NCBI RefSeq assembly: GCF_009746125.1
Contig: NZ_CP041352.1
Coordinates: 3,580,436-3,644,435 of the forward strand
DNA: 64,000 bases
Source of the DNA: Casimicrobium huifangae
Lineage (GTDB): Bacteria; Pseudomonadota; Gammaproteobacteria; Burkholderiales; Casimicrobiaceae
Reading direction: 5' to 3'
Below the pieces are notes generated by a model, which saw only the letters and a program-made list of their open reading frames with translations, ran no database searches and was not told the DNA's origin. Below, piece by piece: positions 1-8,676 of the stretch. The position numbers and the translations under genes are program-made. Each line of letters starts with the position of its first letter. Position 1 is the stretch's first letter.

Positions 1-335
1 AGGTAGGACTTGCCGGCGCCATGATCGACGAGGTTCACGCGGCCACGTTCGGCAACCGTGTGCGCGATCAGTGGCTCAATGAACTGCGTCAGGTGATAAA
101 CCTGTTTGAGCTTGCGCCGCGAATCCTGATTCATCCTGCCGTCGACGGTGAGGATGTGCAGCGCCTTGAGCAACTCGATCGACTGGCCGGGCCGAATTTC
201 TGGCGGCAGTGACTGGGTGCCCGTCCCGCCGGACTGGCGCGCGGTGCCAGCCGTGCTGGCGGGTGACGGTTTGACGCGTTGCGTTGCTTTGCTCAAGATA
301 ATGACTGCCCAATGGCTGGCTGCAGGCAGGAGCAT
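1..335 (-). CDS. SAM-dependent methyltransferase, N-terminal part
   Basis: This gene runs off the left edge, so only its N-terminal part is visible. The minus-strand frame reads through a family-like stretch (LLKALHILTVDGRMNQDSRR, then KLKQVYHLTQFIEPL) into VDHGAGKSYL, a glycine-rich SAM-binding loop at the edge of the window. This resembles the Methyltransf_32 type of class I methyltransferase, whose substrate I cannot tell. The start is unsure. ATG at 335 is used here, but ATG at 371 and TTG at 296 are in frame and none has a clear ribosome binding site. The first 40 or so residues are low-complexity. It points away from glutathione reductase. Confidence 0.6.
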   Translation of the reverse strand, partial: MLLPAASHWAVIILSKATQRVKPSPASTAGTARQSGGTGTQSLPPEIRPGQSIELLKALHILTVDGRMNQDSRRKLKQVYHLTQFIEPLIAHTVAERGRVNLVDHGAGKSY

Positions 336-482
336 AGCGTGCGTACGCGGAGCACTGCGCCTGTCGCCCATCGTGTAAGTCGTCAATCGCCGCCGCGACC
401 AACGGGTTGATGCCACGCCAACAACTGCCACTGGTGCGGCCAGCATTGCATCGATCAGACGCGGCCAGCGAAGGAAAACAAC

Positions 483-1832
483 ATGACACAGCAACAGTTC
501 GACCTATTCATCATCGGTGGCGGCAGTGGTGGTGTGCGCGCCGCACGCATGGCAGCCCAGCGCGGTGCCCGCGTCGCGCTGGCAGAATCCGCCGCAATGG
601 GTGGCACCTGCGTCAATCTCGGTTGCATTCCGAAGAAGCTTTACAGCTATGCCGCACACTTCAGCGAATCCTTTGTCGAGGCGCGTGGTTTTGGCTGGAC
701 CGTAGGCGACACGCGATTCGACTGGCAGACGCTGAAGGCCAACCGCGCCAGGGAAATCCTGCGGCTGAATGGCATCTACGAAGGGCTGTTGTCGAAGGTG
801 CATGTGGTGCGCGGTCGGGCCACCCTGCTTGATGCCCACACCGTTGTGGTCGGTGATCAGCAGTTTGGTGCCGAACGCATTCTGGTCGCTACCGGTGGCT
901 GGCCGCAGGTGCCGCAGATCGTCGGGCGCGAGCATGTGGTGACGTCCAACGAGGTGTTTGACCTGCCAGTCTTTCCGGCCCGGTTGGTGGTCGTAGGCGG
1001 CGGCTACATCGCCAGCGAGTTCGCGTCCATCTTCAACGGCCTCGGCGCCCACGTCATCCAGCTTTATCGCGGCGAACAGATCCTGCGCGGCTTCGATGAT
1101 GACATCCGTCACTTCGCCGCCGGTGAAATGCGCAAGCACGGTGTAGATGTGCGGGTGAATGCGGATGTACGCAGCATCGTGCGAACCAGCAGCGGGCTGG
1201 ACGTACAGCTCGCCGACGGCCAGACGCTTGCAGCCGATACCGTGCTCTACGCGACTGGACGGACGCCAAACGTGCACGGACTCGGGCTCGACCGCGTGGG
1301 GGTGGCGCAGCGTGAAAACGGCGCCGTCGTCGTCAGCGACCACTATCAAAGCTCGGTGCCGTCAATCTACGCGATCGGCGATGTAACCGACCGCGTACAG
1401 TTGACGCCGGTCGCGCTAGGGGAGGCGATGAAGCTGGTCGATCACCTGTTCGGCAGTGGAACGCGCGACATGAGCTACGACGGCATCCCGACGGCGGTGT
1501 TCACCCATCCCAACATCGGCACGGTCGGGCTGACCGAGGCAGAGGCGCGGCGTAGTGTGGGCGCAGTGCGCATCTTCCGCTCCGAATTCCGGCCGCTGAA
1601 ACACACACTGAGCGGCAGCGGCGAGCGCACGCTGATGAAACTGGTCGTCGATGCCACTACCGACCGCGTGCTGGGCGTTCACATGGTGGGCGCGGACGCC
1701 GGCGAGATCGTGCAGGGCTTTGCGGTGGCGCTCAAGGCAGGCGCGACCAAGGCCGTGTTCGACGCCACCATCGGCATCCACCCGACAGCGGCGGAAGAAT
1801 TTGTCACCATGCGCGAGCCGGTTGGCGCTTGA
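483..1832 (+). CDS. gor: Glutathione-disulfide reductase
   Basis: A cytoplasmic flavoenzyme of 449 aa that reduces glutathione disulfide with NADPH. The N-terminal FAD motif is [12 protein letters not shown]. The redox-active disulfide is in [13 protein letters not shown] (Cys43 and Cys48), the spacing typical of glutathione reductase. A second nucleotide motif, [14 protein letters not shown], is for NADPH. The FAD-contact motif [16 protein letters not shown] and the C-terminal [10 protein letters not shown] with the catalytic His-Glu pair are intact. Length is usual for the family. AAGGA at 471-475 precedes the ATG. The gene stands alone and is followed by the palindromic repeat at 1858-1979, beyond which hutF converges on it. 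Confidence 0.95.
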   Translation: MTQQQFDLFIIGGGSGGVRAARMAAQRGARVALAESAAMGGTCVNLGCIPKKLYSYAAHFSESFVEARGFGWTVGDTRFDWQTLKANRAREILRLNGIYEGLLSKVHVVRGRATLLDAHTVVVGDQQFGAERILVATGGWPQVPQIVGREHVVTSNEVFDLPVFPARLVVVGGGYIASEFASIFNGLGAHVIQLYRGEQILRGFDDDIRHFAAGEMRKHGVDVRVNADVRSIVRTSSGLDVQLADGQTLAADTVLYATGRTPNVHGLGLDRVGVAQRENGAVVVSDHYQSSVPSIYAIGDVTDRVQLTPVALGEAMKLVDHLFGSGTRDMSYDGIPTAVFTHPNIGTVGLTEAEARRSVGAVRIFRSEFRPLKHTLSGSGERTLMKLVVDATTDRVLGVHMVGADAGEIVQGFAVALKAGATKAVFDATIGIHPTAAEEFVTMREPVGA

Positions 1833-1857
1833 TCCCGTTCGACATCTTCGTGGACAT

Positions 1858-1979
1858 ATCAGCTTTTTCACTGAATTCCCATTCAATGAGGGCTGCATGC
1901 GTGTTTACTCACGAAGTCGACTTCAGTGCTTATTACGCCGCTAGCCCTTATCCAATAAGGATTTCAGCGAATAGCTGAT
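1858..1979. repeat. Intergenic palindromic repeat, copy A
   Basis: This 122-bp imperfect palindrome has its dyad centre between 1918 and 1919. The outer ends are ATCAGCT (1858-1864) and AGCTGAT (1973-1979). The inner arms carry GAGGGCT and AGCCCTTAT, and the exact core is GAAGTCGACTTC (1913-1924). The two 61-bp halves align with only a one-base shift. It fills the gap between the convergent stops of gor and hutF. The same layout recurs at five other places in the window. Confidence 0.85.
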
Positions 1980-1986
1980 GACCACG

Positions 1987-3414
1987 TCAGTCGTTCCATA
2001 GCCCGTGCATTGCCGCCGCGAACGACTGCTTGGTGCCCGCACCGCCGACACTCTCCGCGTTGCGGATCGCCCAGCGCCCGGCGACCATCACATCGGCAAA
2101 CGACTGCGACGGACTGCTGAACACCATCGCGTCAAGCGTGCGTGACGTCGGCACGCCTAGCAAGGCAGGCTCCGTCGCGTCGACCACCACAGCGTCAGCG
2201 CGAGCCCCGGCAACCAGTCCCCAGCGCGCCTCACCGGCCGCAGTGGCGCCGCCGCTGACAGCGCGAGCAAACAGACGCTCCGCCGTCGCGCTGTTGCCGC
2301 GGGAAGGCGCCGCAGCAATGTTGCGTGCCCGCCGCTGCAGGCGCTGGCCATATTCGAGCAGGCGCAGCTCCTCGCGCCAGTCGCGGGTGACGTGACTGTC
2401 GGACCCGATCGCGAGCGCGGTGCCAGCGTCCAGCCAAGCGGCGACGTCGGTGAGGCCGTCACCGAGATTGGCCTCCGTCGTCGGGCAGATCACGGCGCAG
2501 GCGCCGCTGCCGGCAACGCCTTCGATTTCCTCGCGGGTCACATGCGTGGCGTGCACAAGCTGCCAGCGCGCATCGAGCCGGCAGTTTTGCAGCAGCCACT
2601 GTACCGGGCGCACACCGGTCACACGCTGGCACTCCTCAACCTCGGCCATCTGCTCCGCGACGTGAATATGGATGGGGCCCTGGGCGCAACCGACCAGTCG
2701 CGCAATCGACGCTTCACTGGCGGCGCGCAGCGAATGGATTGCCACGCCGGCGTTCAGTGGCGACCGGTCACCGATGCCAGCCCCGGTGCTTTCGGTGATG
2801 CGGCGCTGCGCATCGAGCACCCAGTCGGCGCTGGTGGCAAACCGGCGCTGATCGTGCCGCAGCGTCGGCGTCGCGAAGCCCGCCCGCTCGTAAAGCACTG
2901 GCAGCAGGGTGAGGCCGATACCTGCTGCGTGCGCCGCGTCCGCCAGCGTCCACGCCATCAGCAGCGGGTCTTCGTACTCCGCGCCCTCTGCATCGTGGTG
3001 CAGGTAGTGAAATTCGCAAACATGGGTGTAGCCGCCGCGCAGCAGCTCGACATAAAGCTGCGTGGCAATCGCGCGCAGCGCGTCGGGCGATACTGAGAGC
3101 GCAACACGATACATGCGATCCCGCCAGCTCCAGAAATCGTCATGCTCGTTCTCGCGGCGTTCGGCCAGCCCTGCGAATGCACGCTGGAAGGCATGGCTGT
3201 GGGCATTGATCACGCCGGGCAACAGCGGCCCGGCGATGATCTCCGCGCCTCTGACTTGTGCCTGTTCCCTCGTCACGCCGGTCGTCACCGACGACCAGTA
3301 ACCGTTGCCATCAACTTCGAGCAGTACATCGTGCGACCACGTCTGCGCGTTGCTTTCACCGGTCCAGGCGGCGGGCGCCCACAGCGCAGCAGGTCGGCGT
3401 GGACGCGTGATCAT
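1987..3414 (-). CDS. hutF: Formimidoylglutamate deiminase
   Basis: HutF removes the imino nitrogen of N-formimino-L-glutamate as ammonia, giving N-formyl-L-glutamate, the fourth step of the five-step histidine route. The 475-aa protein is an amidohydrolase-fold metal enzyme. The metal-binding NAHSHAFQRAFAGL is near residue 92, later metal ligands lie in HIHVAEQ and HATHVT, and AIGSDSHVTRDWREELR holds the catalytic Asp. The length fits the family. Its ATG overlaps the hutG stop by 4 bp, so it is translated last in the hutC-D-I-G-F run. A palindromic repeat starts just past its stop. Confidence 0.93.
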   Translation of the reverse strand: MITRPRRPAALWAPAAWTGESNAQTWSHDVLLEVDGNGYWSSVTTGVTREQAQVRGAEIIAGPLLPGVINAHSHAFQRAFAGLAERRENEHDDFWSWRDRMYRVALSVSPDALRAIATQLYVELLRGGYTHVCEFHYLHHDAEGAEYEDPLLMAWTLADAAHAAGIGLTLLPVLYERAGFATPTLRHDQRRFATSADWVLDAQRRITESTGAGIGDRSPLNAGVAIHSLRAASEASIARLVGCAQGPIHIHVAEQMAEVEECQRVTGVRPVQWLLQNCRLDARWQLVHATHVTREEIEGVAGSGACAVICPTTEANLGDGLTDVAAWLDAGTALAIGSDSHVTRDWREELRLLEYGQRLQRRARNIAAAPSRGNSATAERLFARAVSGGATAAGEARWGLVAGARADAVVVDATEPALLGVPTSRTLDAMVFSSPSQSFADVMVAGRWAIRNAESVGGAGTKQSFAAAMHGLWND

Positions 3415-4214
3415 TGCGGCTTCCAGTCGAGCATGGTTTCAAGCATCTGCCGCAGCAGCGGCTGCACGTTGGCGGCGCTTGCGGGCAGATAGGCAAACGG
3501 CGGCACTTCCTGCATGTAGAGCGACTGACACATCTCCATCTGCACGGCGTGAATGCGCTGCTCCGGTTTGCCGTAGTGGCGCGTGATGTAGCCGCCCTTG
3601 AAGCGACCATCAGTGGCGTGTGTGAAAGCCGACGCCTGCATACGCTGCGCGAGTCGCTCACGCAGACCTGCCGCGCAACTCGCGCCGCTCGCAGTGCCGA
3701 GATTGAGGTCAGGCAATTTGCCATCAAACAGCCAGGGGATCTGCGAGCGGATGCTGTGGCCATCCCATAGCAGCGCGTAGCCGTGACGCTCGCGCGCCGC
3801 CTGCAACGCGTTACGCAAGGCATCGTGATATGGCTGCCAGTAGCGCGTGCGGCGGCGCTCAACTTCGGCCGCATCCGGCGCGGCGCCCTCTCGATAGAGC
3901 GGTTCGCCATTGAAGAATCGTGTCGGACACAACTCGGTGTTGGACGCCCCCGGATACATCGGCGTGTCGTCCGGCGGCCGGTTGAGATCGATCACATAGC
4001 GTGAATAGCGCGGCACCAATGCGGTGGCACCGAGCGACGCCGCGAAGTCATACAGCCGGTCGAGGTGCCAGTCAGTGTCCTCCACGTCGAGCGCACGCTC
4101 GACGTAGCTGGAGCGCAATGCATCCGGGATCACCGTGCCAACGTGCGGCAGGCTTAGCACCAGCGGTGATGCGCCTGGCCGCAGGTCAAATACGGCGTCA
4201 GTCGATTGCGACAC
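3411..4214 (-). CDS. hutG: N-formylglutamate deformylase
   Basis: HutG hydrolyses N-formyl-L-glutamate to glutamate and formate, the last step of the pathway when HutF is present. The 267-aa protein has family signatures: SLPHVGTVIP near the N-terminus, DTDWHLDRLYDF, RYVIDLNRPPD, LWDGHSIRS and GGYITRHYGKPEQRIHAVQMEM. These hold the conserved His, Glu and Arg residues of the N-formylglutamate amidohydrolase fold. The start overlaps the end of hutI by 17 bp and the stop overlaps the hutF start in ATGA, so all three are probably translationally coupled. HutF next to this type of HutG, and no HutE-like gene, indicates the formate-yielding branch. Confidence 0.93.
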   Translation of the reverse strand: MSQSTDAVFDLRPGASPLVLSLPHVGTVIPDALRSSYVERALDVEDTDWHLDRLYDFAASLGATALVPRYSRYVIDLNRPPDDTPMYPGASNTELCPTRFFNGEPLYREGAAPDAAEVERRRTRYWQPYHDALRNALQAARERHGYALLWDGHSIRSQIPWLFDGKLPDLNLGTASGASCAAGLRERLAQRMQASAFTHATDGRFKGGYITRHYGKPEQRIHAVQMEMCQSLYMQEVPPFAYLPASAANVQPLLRQMLETMLDWKPQ

Positions 4215-5418
4215 GTTGGCCTCCCTGAATCAGTTGTTGCAATGGATGATGGCCGAAGCGATAGACCAGGTCACGCGGATGCTCCGCGTCCCACACGGCG
4301 AAGTCGGCGCGCGCACCAGCGCCCAGCGCACCGCACGTGGGCGGTAGTCCAAGTGCACGTGCCGCGTTGACGGTGAACCCACGCCACGCTTCCTCCGGCG
4401 TCATGCGGAACAGCGTGCATGCCATGTTCATCATCAGGAGCGGCGACAGGGTGGGCGACGAACCCGGATTGTGGTCGGTCGCCAGCGCTATGGGCACGCC
4501 CGCCTCGCGCAGCGCCGCAACCGGCGGCAACTGTGTCTCGCGCAAGAAGTAGTACGCACCGGGCAACAGCACGGCAACGGTGCCGGCTGATGCCATCGCT
4601 GCGATGCCGTCGCTGCCGACATATTCAAGATGGTCGCAGCTCAGCGCAGCAAACTCCGCCGCCAGCGCAGCGCCATGCTGGTCACTCAACTGCTCGGCAT
4701 GCAGCTTGACCGGCAGACCGAGTGATCGGGCGCGCTCAAACACCTGCCGCGTCTGCGCGACGGTAAAGCCGATGCGTTCGCAGAAGGCATCGACCGCATC
4801 AATGAGTCCTTCTGCATGCAGGCGCGGCATCCAGTCGCAAACCGCCGCGACATAGTCATCGGCGCGCTGATCGAATTCTGGCGGAATGGCATGGGCACCA
4901 AGGAAAGTCGTGCGCACGGTCAGCGGCAACGCTTCGCCAAAGCGTCGCGCCACACGCAGGCACCGCGCCTCATCAACCTCGCTCAGCCCATAGCCGGATT
5001 TGATCTCGACAGCGGTCACACCTTCGCGCATCAGCGCCTTCGCGCGCGCGACCGCCAGACTCAGCAACTGGTCATCCGATGCGTCGCGAGTCGCCGCCAC
5101 CGTCGAGCGGATGCCACCGCCTGCGCGGGCAATTTCCTCGTAAGTCGCGCCCTGCAAGCGCAACTCGAATTCGCGCGCCCGGTTACCGGCATAGACAAGA
5201 TGGGTGTGGCAATCGATCAGGCCCGGCGTCACGCAGGCGCCGCCGAGGTGATGCTCGTTCGCGCTTTCTTCGGTTAGCGTCGCTGGCAGGTCGCGATCTG
5301 CGCCAAGCCATATCACTTCGTTGCCGCGTGTGACGATGGTCGCGCCAGGCAACCATCCATACGGCGTGTCACCGCAGAATGTCGCGACGTTGGCATTGCG
5401 CCAGATCGTGGTCGTCAT
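4198..5418 (-). CDS. hutI: Imidazolonepropionase
   Basis: HutI opens the ring of 4-imidazolone-5-propionate to give N-formimino-L-glutamate. This 406-aa amidohydrolase carries VTPGLIDCHTHLVYAGNRA with the HxH metal pair, GGGIRSTVAATR for substrate contact, KLHAEQLSDQHGA, and LATDHNPGSSPTLS with the catalytic Asp. Length and motif order match the family. The ATG overlaps the hutD stop by 4 bp (ATGA). It shares the leftward hut operon with hutC, hutD, hutG and hutF. Confidence 0.95.
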   Translation of the reverse strand: MTTTIWRNANVATFCGDTPYGWLPGATIVTRGNEVIWLGADRDLPATLTEESANEHHLGGACVTPGLIDCHTHLVYAGNRAREFELRLQGATYEEIARAGGGIRSTVAATRDASDDQLLSLAVARAKALMREGVTAVEIKSGYGLSEVDEARCLRVARRFGEALPLTVRTTFLGAHAIPPEFDQRADDYVAAVCDWMPRLHAEGLIDAVDAFCERIGFTVAQTRQVFERARSLGLPVKLHAEQLSDQHGAALAAEFAALSCDHLEYVGSDGIAAMASAGTVAVLLPGAYYFLRETQLPPVAALREAGVPIALATDHNPGSSPTLSPLLMMNMACTLFRMTPEEAWRGFTVNAARALGLPPTCGALGAGARADFAVWDAEHPRDLVYRFGHHPLQQLIQGGQRVAID

Positions 5419-6032
5419 GCTTCCAGCTCCCGAGAGTTGCTTACCACGCAGTGGAATTCGAAATTTCCGGTGTCAGGCGTCACGGCTCGAAACGATGCCG
5501 GCACAGAAGCGCTGGTCGTCGCTTGCCACGCCAACGACATCGGCGGCAGCACGACGACTTCACTGGCATGAGGGCGCAGCTCGCCACCGCCGACGCTGAA
5601 TACGCCGTGCAACACCGCCGTCGGGCTAGCGCTTGCTTCCAGACGAGCAGTGAGCATGACTTCAGTCGAATGCAACGCCCGCAGCCAGCCAGTGGCCCGA
5701 TCGCGGCGGATCATGAGATTGAGGTCCCGCGTCGCGCCGTTGATCAGGTGGCAGTCCGGCGCCGATTCACCAGCGAAGTTGATCGCACCATCGTGGCGGC
5801 GAACAGTCTGAACAGGATTGCCGAGCAGAACGCCGGCGCCCGACAACACCGCGAACCAGCGATCAACTCCTGCGAACGCAGAAAACGGCCCGTCGCGTTC
5901 GATGTCCGCCACCGACAGCCGCACGGACCAGTCGTCCGCATTCGGCCACGCCAGCAGCTCCCGCGTGACGCCACCACCATTGCGCCACGCCTGCGGTGCT
6001 GCGCTGTCAACGCGCACGACCTGCCAGCTCAT
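5415..6032 (-). CDS. hutD: HutD family protein
   Basis: This is a 205-aa protein of the HutD family, a small cupin-like fold found in hut operons and thought to modulate their expression or tolerate pathway intermediates; its exact role is not settled. The sequence starts MSWQVVRVDSAAPQAWRNGG with the typical family N-terminus (WRNGGGVTRELLAWP), then WSVRLSVADIERDGPFSAF and GVDRWFAVLSGAGVLL. I chose ATG 6032 because its first bases form ATGA with the hutC stop; a longer open frame upstream only reads across hutC. It is positioned between hutC and hutI. Confidence 0.88.
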   Translation of the reverse strand: MSWQVVRVDSAAPQAWRNGGGVTRELLAWPNADDWSVRLSVADIERDGPFSAFAGVDRWFAVLSGAGVLLGNPVQTVRRHDGAINFAGESAPDCHLINGATRDLNLMIRRDRATGWLRALHSTEVMLTARLEASASPTAVLHGVFSVGGGELRPHASEVVVLPPMSLAWQATTSASVPASFRAVTPDTGNFEFHCVVSNSRELEA

Positions 6033-6817
6033 GGCTTGAAAACGCCTTCGATCTGATAGTGCCCCGCCGGATGCACCAGCCGCGCCTGCGTGATCGGTAT
6101 GCCACGATTGCTGGTGCGACGGGCGACGATGAGGCAGGGGTCGCTCGTCTTGAGCCCGAGCAGCTTGGCCTCGCGTGCCGTCGGCAGCCCGGCCTGTACG
6201 GAAAAGTGCGCTTCCCACAACGGCGCAACGTCGAGCAAATAGTGAGTTGGCGTCACCCGGGTGAAATCCACCGACAAATAGTCCGGCGCGCATTCCGGGT
6301 TGACGTAGCGGTCTTCACACTGCAGCGCGACGCCGTTCTCATAGTGCACGATCAGCGTATGAAAGATCCGCGTGCCCGCCACAACGCCCAGCCGTTGCGC
6401 CGCCTGCGCACCTGCCTGTTCCTCTCGCGCCAGGTGTACGGTGGCATGATGGGTATGCCCGCGCGAGACAATTTCTTCGTGAATGTCACGAATGACGAGC
6501 GACGACGACACCCGGTGCAGTTGAGCGGCAAAAGTGCCCACGCCCTGCACGCGATCAACCAGACCTTCCAGTTGCAGTTCGCGCAGCGCACGGTTGACGG
6601 TCATGCGGCTGACCCCGAAATGCTGCACCAGCTCAGCTTCCGACGGCATCAGCGTGCCCGGCGTCCATTCACCCGCGGCAAGACGCGACTTCAGGTAATG
6701 CTTCACCTGCTCGAATGGGGCCAGCGCGCTGGCTGCGCGAATCCCCGCCGCGCCGGCTGTGCGTACGCCGTCCGTGGGCAGGGTTCGCGCTGATTTCTTC
6801 CGTGGCACTGATTTCAT
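6029..6817 (-). CDS. hutC: GntR/HutC family repressor of histidine utilisation
   Basis: The 262-aa regulator has an N-terminal GntR winged helix (LKSRLAAGEWTPGTLMPSEA, then LVQHFGVSRMTVNRALRELQ and EGLVDRVQGVGTFAA) and a C-terminal UTRA ligand-binding domain ending DPCLIVARRTSNRGIPITQA. HutC proteins repress hut genes until urocanate binds them. It is the first gene of the leftward operon and is divergent from hutU. The perfect palindrome at 6856-6871 lies 39 bp from its ATG, so autorepression is likely. About 40 basic residues precede the helix-turn-helix, slightly longer than usual, and ATG 6817 could be replaced by a later start. Confidence 0.92.
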   Translation of the reverse strand: MKSVPRKKSARTLPTDGVRTAGAAGIRAASALAPFEQVKHYLKSRLAAGEWTPGTLMPSEAELVQHFGVSRMTVNRALRELQLEGLVDRVQGVGTFAAQLHRVSSSLVIRDIHEEIVSRGHTHHATVHLAREEQAGAQAAQRLGVVAGTRIFHTLIVHYENGVALQCEDRYVNPECAPDYLSVDFTRVTPTHYLLDVAPLWEAHFSVQAGLPTAREAKLLGLKTSDPCLIVARRTSNRGIPITQARLVHPAGHYQIEGVFKP

Positions 6818-6847
6818 ATGGCAATGCTAACGCAGGTTTTCCCCAGC

Positions 6848-6876
6848 TTGCACAAACTTGTCTAGACAAGTATAGT
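6848..6876 (+). promoter_or_regulatory. Predicted sigma-70 promoter of hutU
   Basis: A -35 hexamer TTGCAC (6848-6853) and a -10 hexamer TATAGT (6871-6876) are separated by exactly 17 bp. They lie 65 bp before the hutU start codon. The spacer holds the HutC palindrome, so a bound repressor would block polymerase directly. Confidence 0.6.
6856..6871. promoter_or_regulatory. Predicted HutC operator
   Basis: ACTTGTCTAGACAAGT is a perfect 16-bp palindrome between the divergent hutC and hutU genes. HutC-type repressors of the GntR/HutC subfamily bind sites of the CTTGTNNNNACAAG kind, so the match in sequence and position is good. It fills most of the spacer of the hutU promoter and probably controls both operons. 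Confidence 0.8.
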
Positions 6877-6940
6877 TCGCCAACTTTTTAAACCCACACC
6901 CGGCTGCGGGTGGGCCAATCACTCACAAGGGAGCCCCGTC

Positions 6941-8644
6941 ATGACGCACCCCAACCATCCCCCGGTTCACGCCCTGCCGCGCACTGTCCGCGCGCCGCGT
7001 GGCGCCAGCCTCACCTGCAAGAACTGGCTGATCGAAGCGGCGTACCGTATGGTGCAGAATAACCTCGATCCCGAGGTTGCCGAGAATCCGGACGCGCTGG
7101 TCGTCTACGGTGGCATCGGCAAGGCCGCACGCAACTGGGATTGCTTCGAGGCGATCCTGAAATCGCTGCGCGAGCTGAACGAGGATGAGTCGCTGCTGAT
7201 CCAGTCGGGCAAACCAGTAGGTGTATTCAAGACGCACCCCGATGCGCCGCGCGTGCTGCTGGCCAATTCCAATCTCGTGCCGAAATGGGCTACTTGGGAG
7301 CACTTCAACGAGCTCGACCAGAAAGGCCTCATGATGTACGGCCAGATGACGGCGGGCTCGTGGATCTACATCGGCAGCCAGGGCATCGTGCAGGGCACTT
7401 ATGAGACATTCGTCGAGGCCGGGCGCCAGCACTTCGGTGGCAGCCTGGCCGGCAAGTGGATTCTCACCGCCGGCCTGGGCGGCATGGGGGGTGCGCAACC
7501 GCTCGCGGCGACGTTTGCGGGTGCCTGCTCGCTCAACATCGAATGCCAGCAGTCGCGCATTGAGTTTCGCATCAAGACGCGCTACCTCGACGAGCAGGCG
7601 ACTGATCTCGACGACGCGCTCGCCCGCATCGCAAAGTACACCGCCGAAAAGCGCGCGGTATCGATTGGTCTGCTCGGCAACGCTGCGGAAATCCTGCCCG
7701 AGCTGGTGCGCCGCGCCAAAGCCGGCGGCATCAAACCGGATATCGTGACCGACCAGACCTCGGCACACGATCTGGTTAACGGCTATCTGCCGATGGGCTG
7801 GACGCTGCAGCAGTGGCAGGACGCCCGCATCGACAGCGGCCAGCATGCCGCCCTGCGCGACGCCGCCGCGGCGTCCTGCGCGGTGCATGTGCAGGCGATG
7901 CTGGATTTCGCCGCGATGGGCATCCCCACCGTCGACTACGGCAACAACATCCGCCAGGTCGCCTACGACCGTGGCGTCAAGAATGCATTCGACTTCCCGG
8001 GCTTTGTACCAGCCTACATCCGGCCGTTGTTCTGTCGCGGCAAAGGGCCGTTCCGCTGGGTCGCGCTGTCGGGTGATCCGGAGGACATTGCGAAGACCGA
8101 TGCCAAGATGAAGGAGCTGTTCCCGGAGGACAAGCACCTGCATCGCTGGCTCGACATGGCTGCCGAGCGTATCGCCTTCCAGGGGCTGCCGGCACGCATC
8201 TGCTGGATTGGCCTCGGTGAGCGGCAACGGGCGGGGCTTGCGTTCAACGAGATGGTCAGGCGCGGCGAACTGAAAGCACCGATCGTAATTGGCCGTGACC
8301 ATCTCGATTCCGGTTCGGTCGCTTCGCCCAACCGCGAGACGGAAGCGATGATGGATGGCTCCGATGCGGTGTCGGACTGGCCGCTGCTCAACGCGCTGCT
8401 CAACACCGCCGGTGGTGCCACCTGGGTGTCGCTGCACCACGGCGGTGGCGTCGGCATGGGCTACTCGCAGCACTCGGGCGTAGTGATCGTCTGCGACGGA
8501 ACTGATGCCGCTGCGAAGCGCGTCGAGCGAGTGCTGTGGAATGATCCGGCGACCGGCGTCATGCGTCACGCCGATGCGGGTTACGAGATCGCGAAGCAGT
8601 GTGCCCGCGAGTGGGAACTGAAGCTGCCGATGTTGTCCGCCTGA
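6941..8644 (+). CDS. hutU: Urocanate hydratase
   Basis: HutU hydrates urocanate to 4-imidazolone-5-propionate, using NAD+ as a bound electrophile. The 567-aa length matches the family. Visible signatures are the N-terminal [18 protein letters not shown] and [19 protein letters not shown], the glycine-rich NAD motif [19 protein letters not shown], and [19 protein letters not shown] with the conserved active-site Cys region, followed by [27 protein letters not shown] at 6927-6933 precedes the ATG. It is the first gene of the rightward unit, behind the HutC operator. Confidence 0.96.
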   Translation: MTHPNHPPVHALPRTVRAPRGASLTCKNWLIEAAYRMVQNNLDPEVAENPDALVVYGGIGKAARNWDCFEAILKSLRELNEDESLLIQSGKPVGVFKTHPDAPRVLLANSNLVPKWATWEHFNELDQKGLMMYGQMTAGSWIYIGSQGIVQGTYETFVEAGRQHFGGSLAGKWILTAGLGGMGGAQPLAATFAGACSLNIECQQSRIEFRIKTRYLDEQATDLDDALARIAKYTAEKRAVSIGLLGNAAEILPELVRRAKAGGIKPDIVTDQTSAHDLVNGYLPMGWTLQQWQDARIDSGQHAALRDAAAASCAVHVQAMLDFAAMGIPTVDYGNNIRQVAYDRGVKNAFDFPGFVPAYIRPLFCRGKGPFRWVALSGDPEDIAKTDAKMKELFPEDKHLHRWLDMAAERIAFQGLPARICWIGLGERQRAGLAFNEMVRRGELKAPIVIGRDHLDSGSVASPNRETEAMMDGSDAVSDWPLLNALLNTAGGATWVSLHHGGGVGMGYSQHSGVVIVCDGTDAAAKRVERVLWNDPATGVMRHADAGYEIAKQCAREWELKLPMLSA

Positions 8645-8676
8645 TCTCCATCGGCGAAGCACAGAAAACAAAAGAC

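Noticed and set aside
6923-8671. Open frame of 582 codons on the minus strand across hutU
   Set aside because: It is the antisense shadow of a clear urocanase gene in GC-rich DNA; its translation is low-complexity Arg/Gly/Ala with no family motifs.
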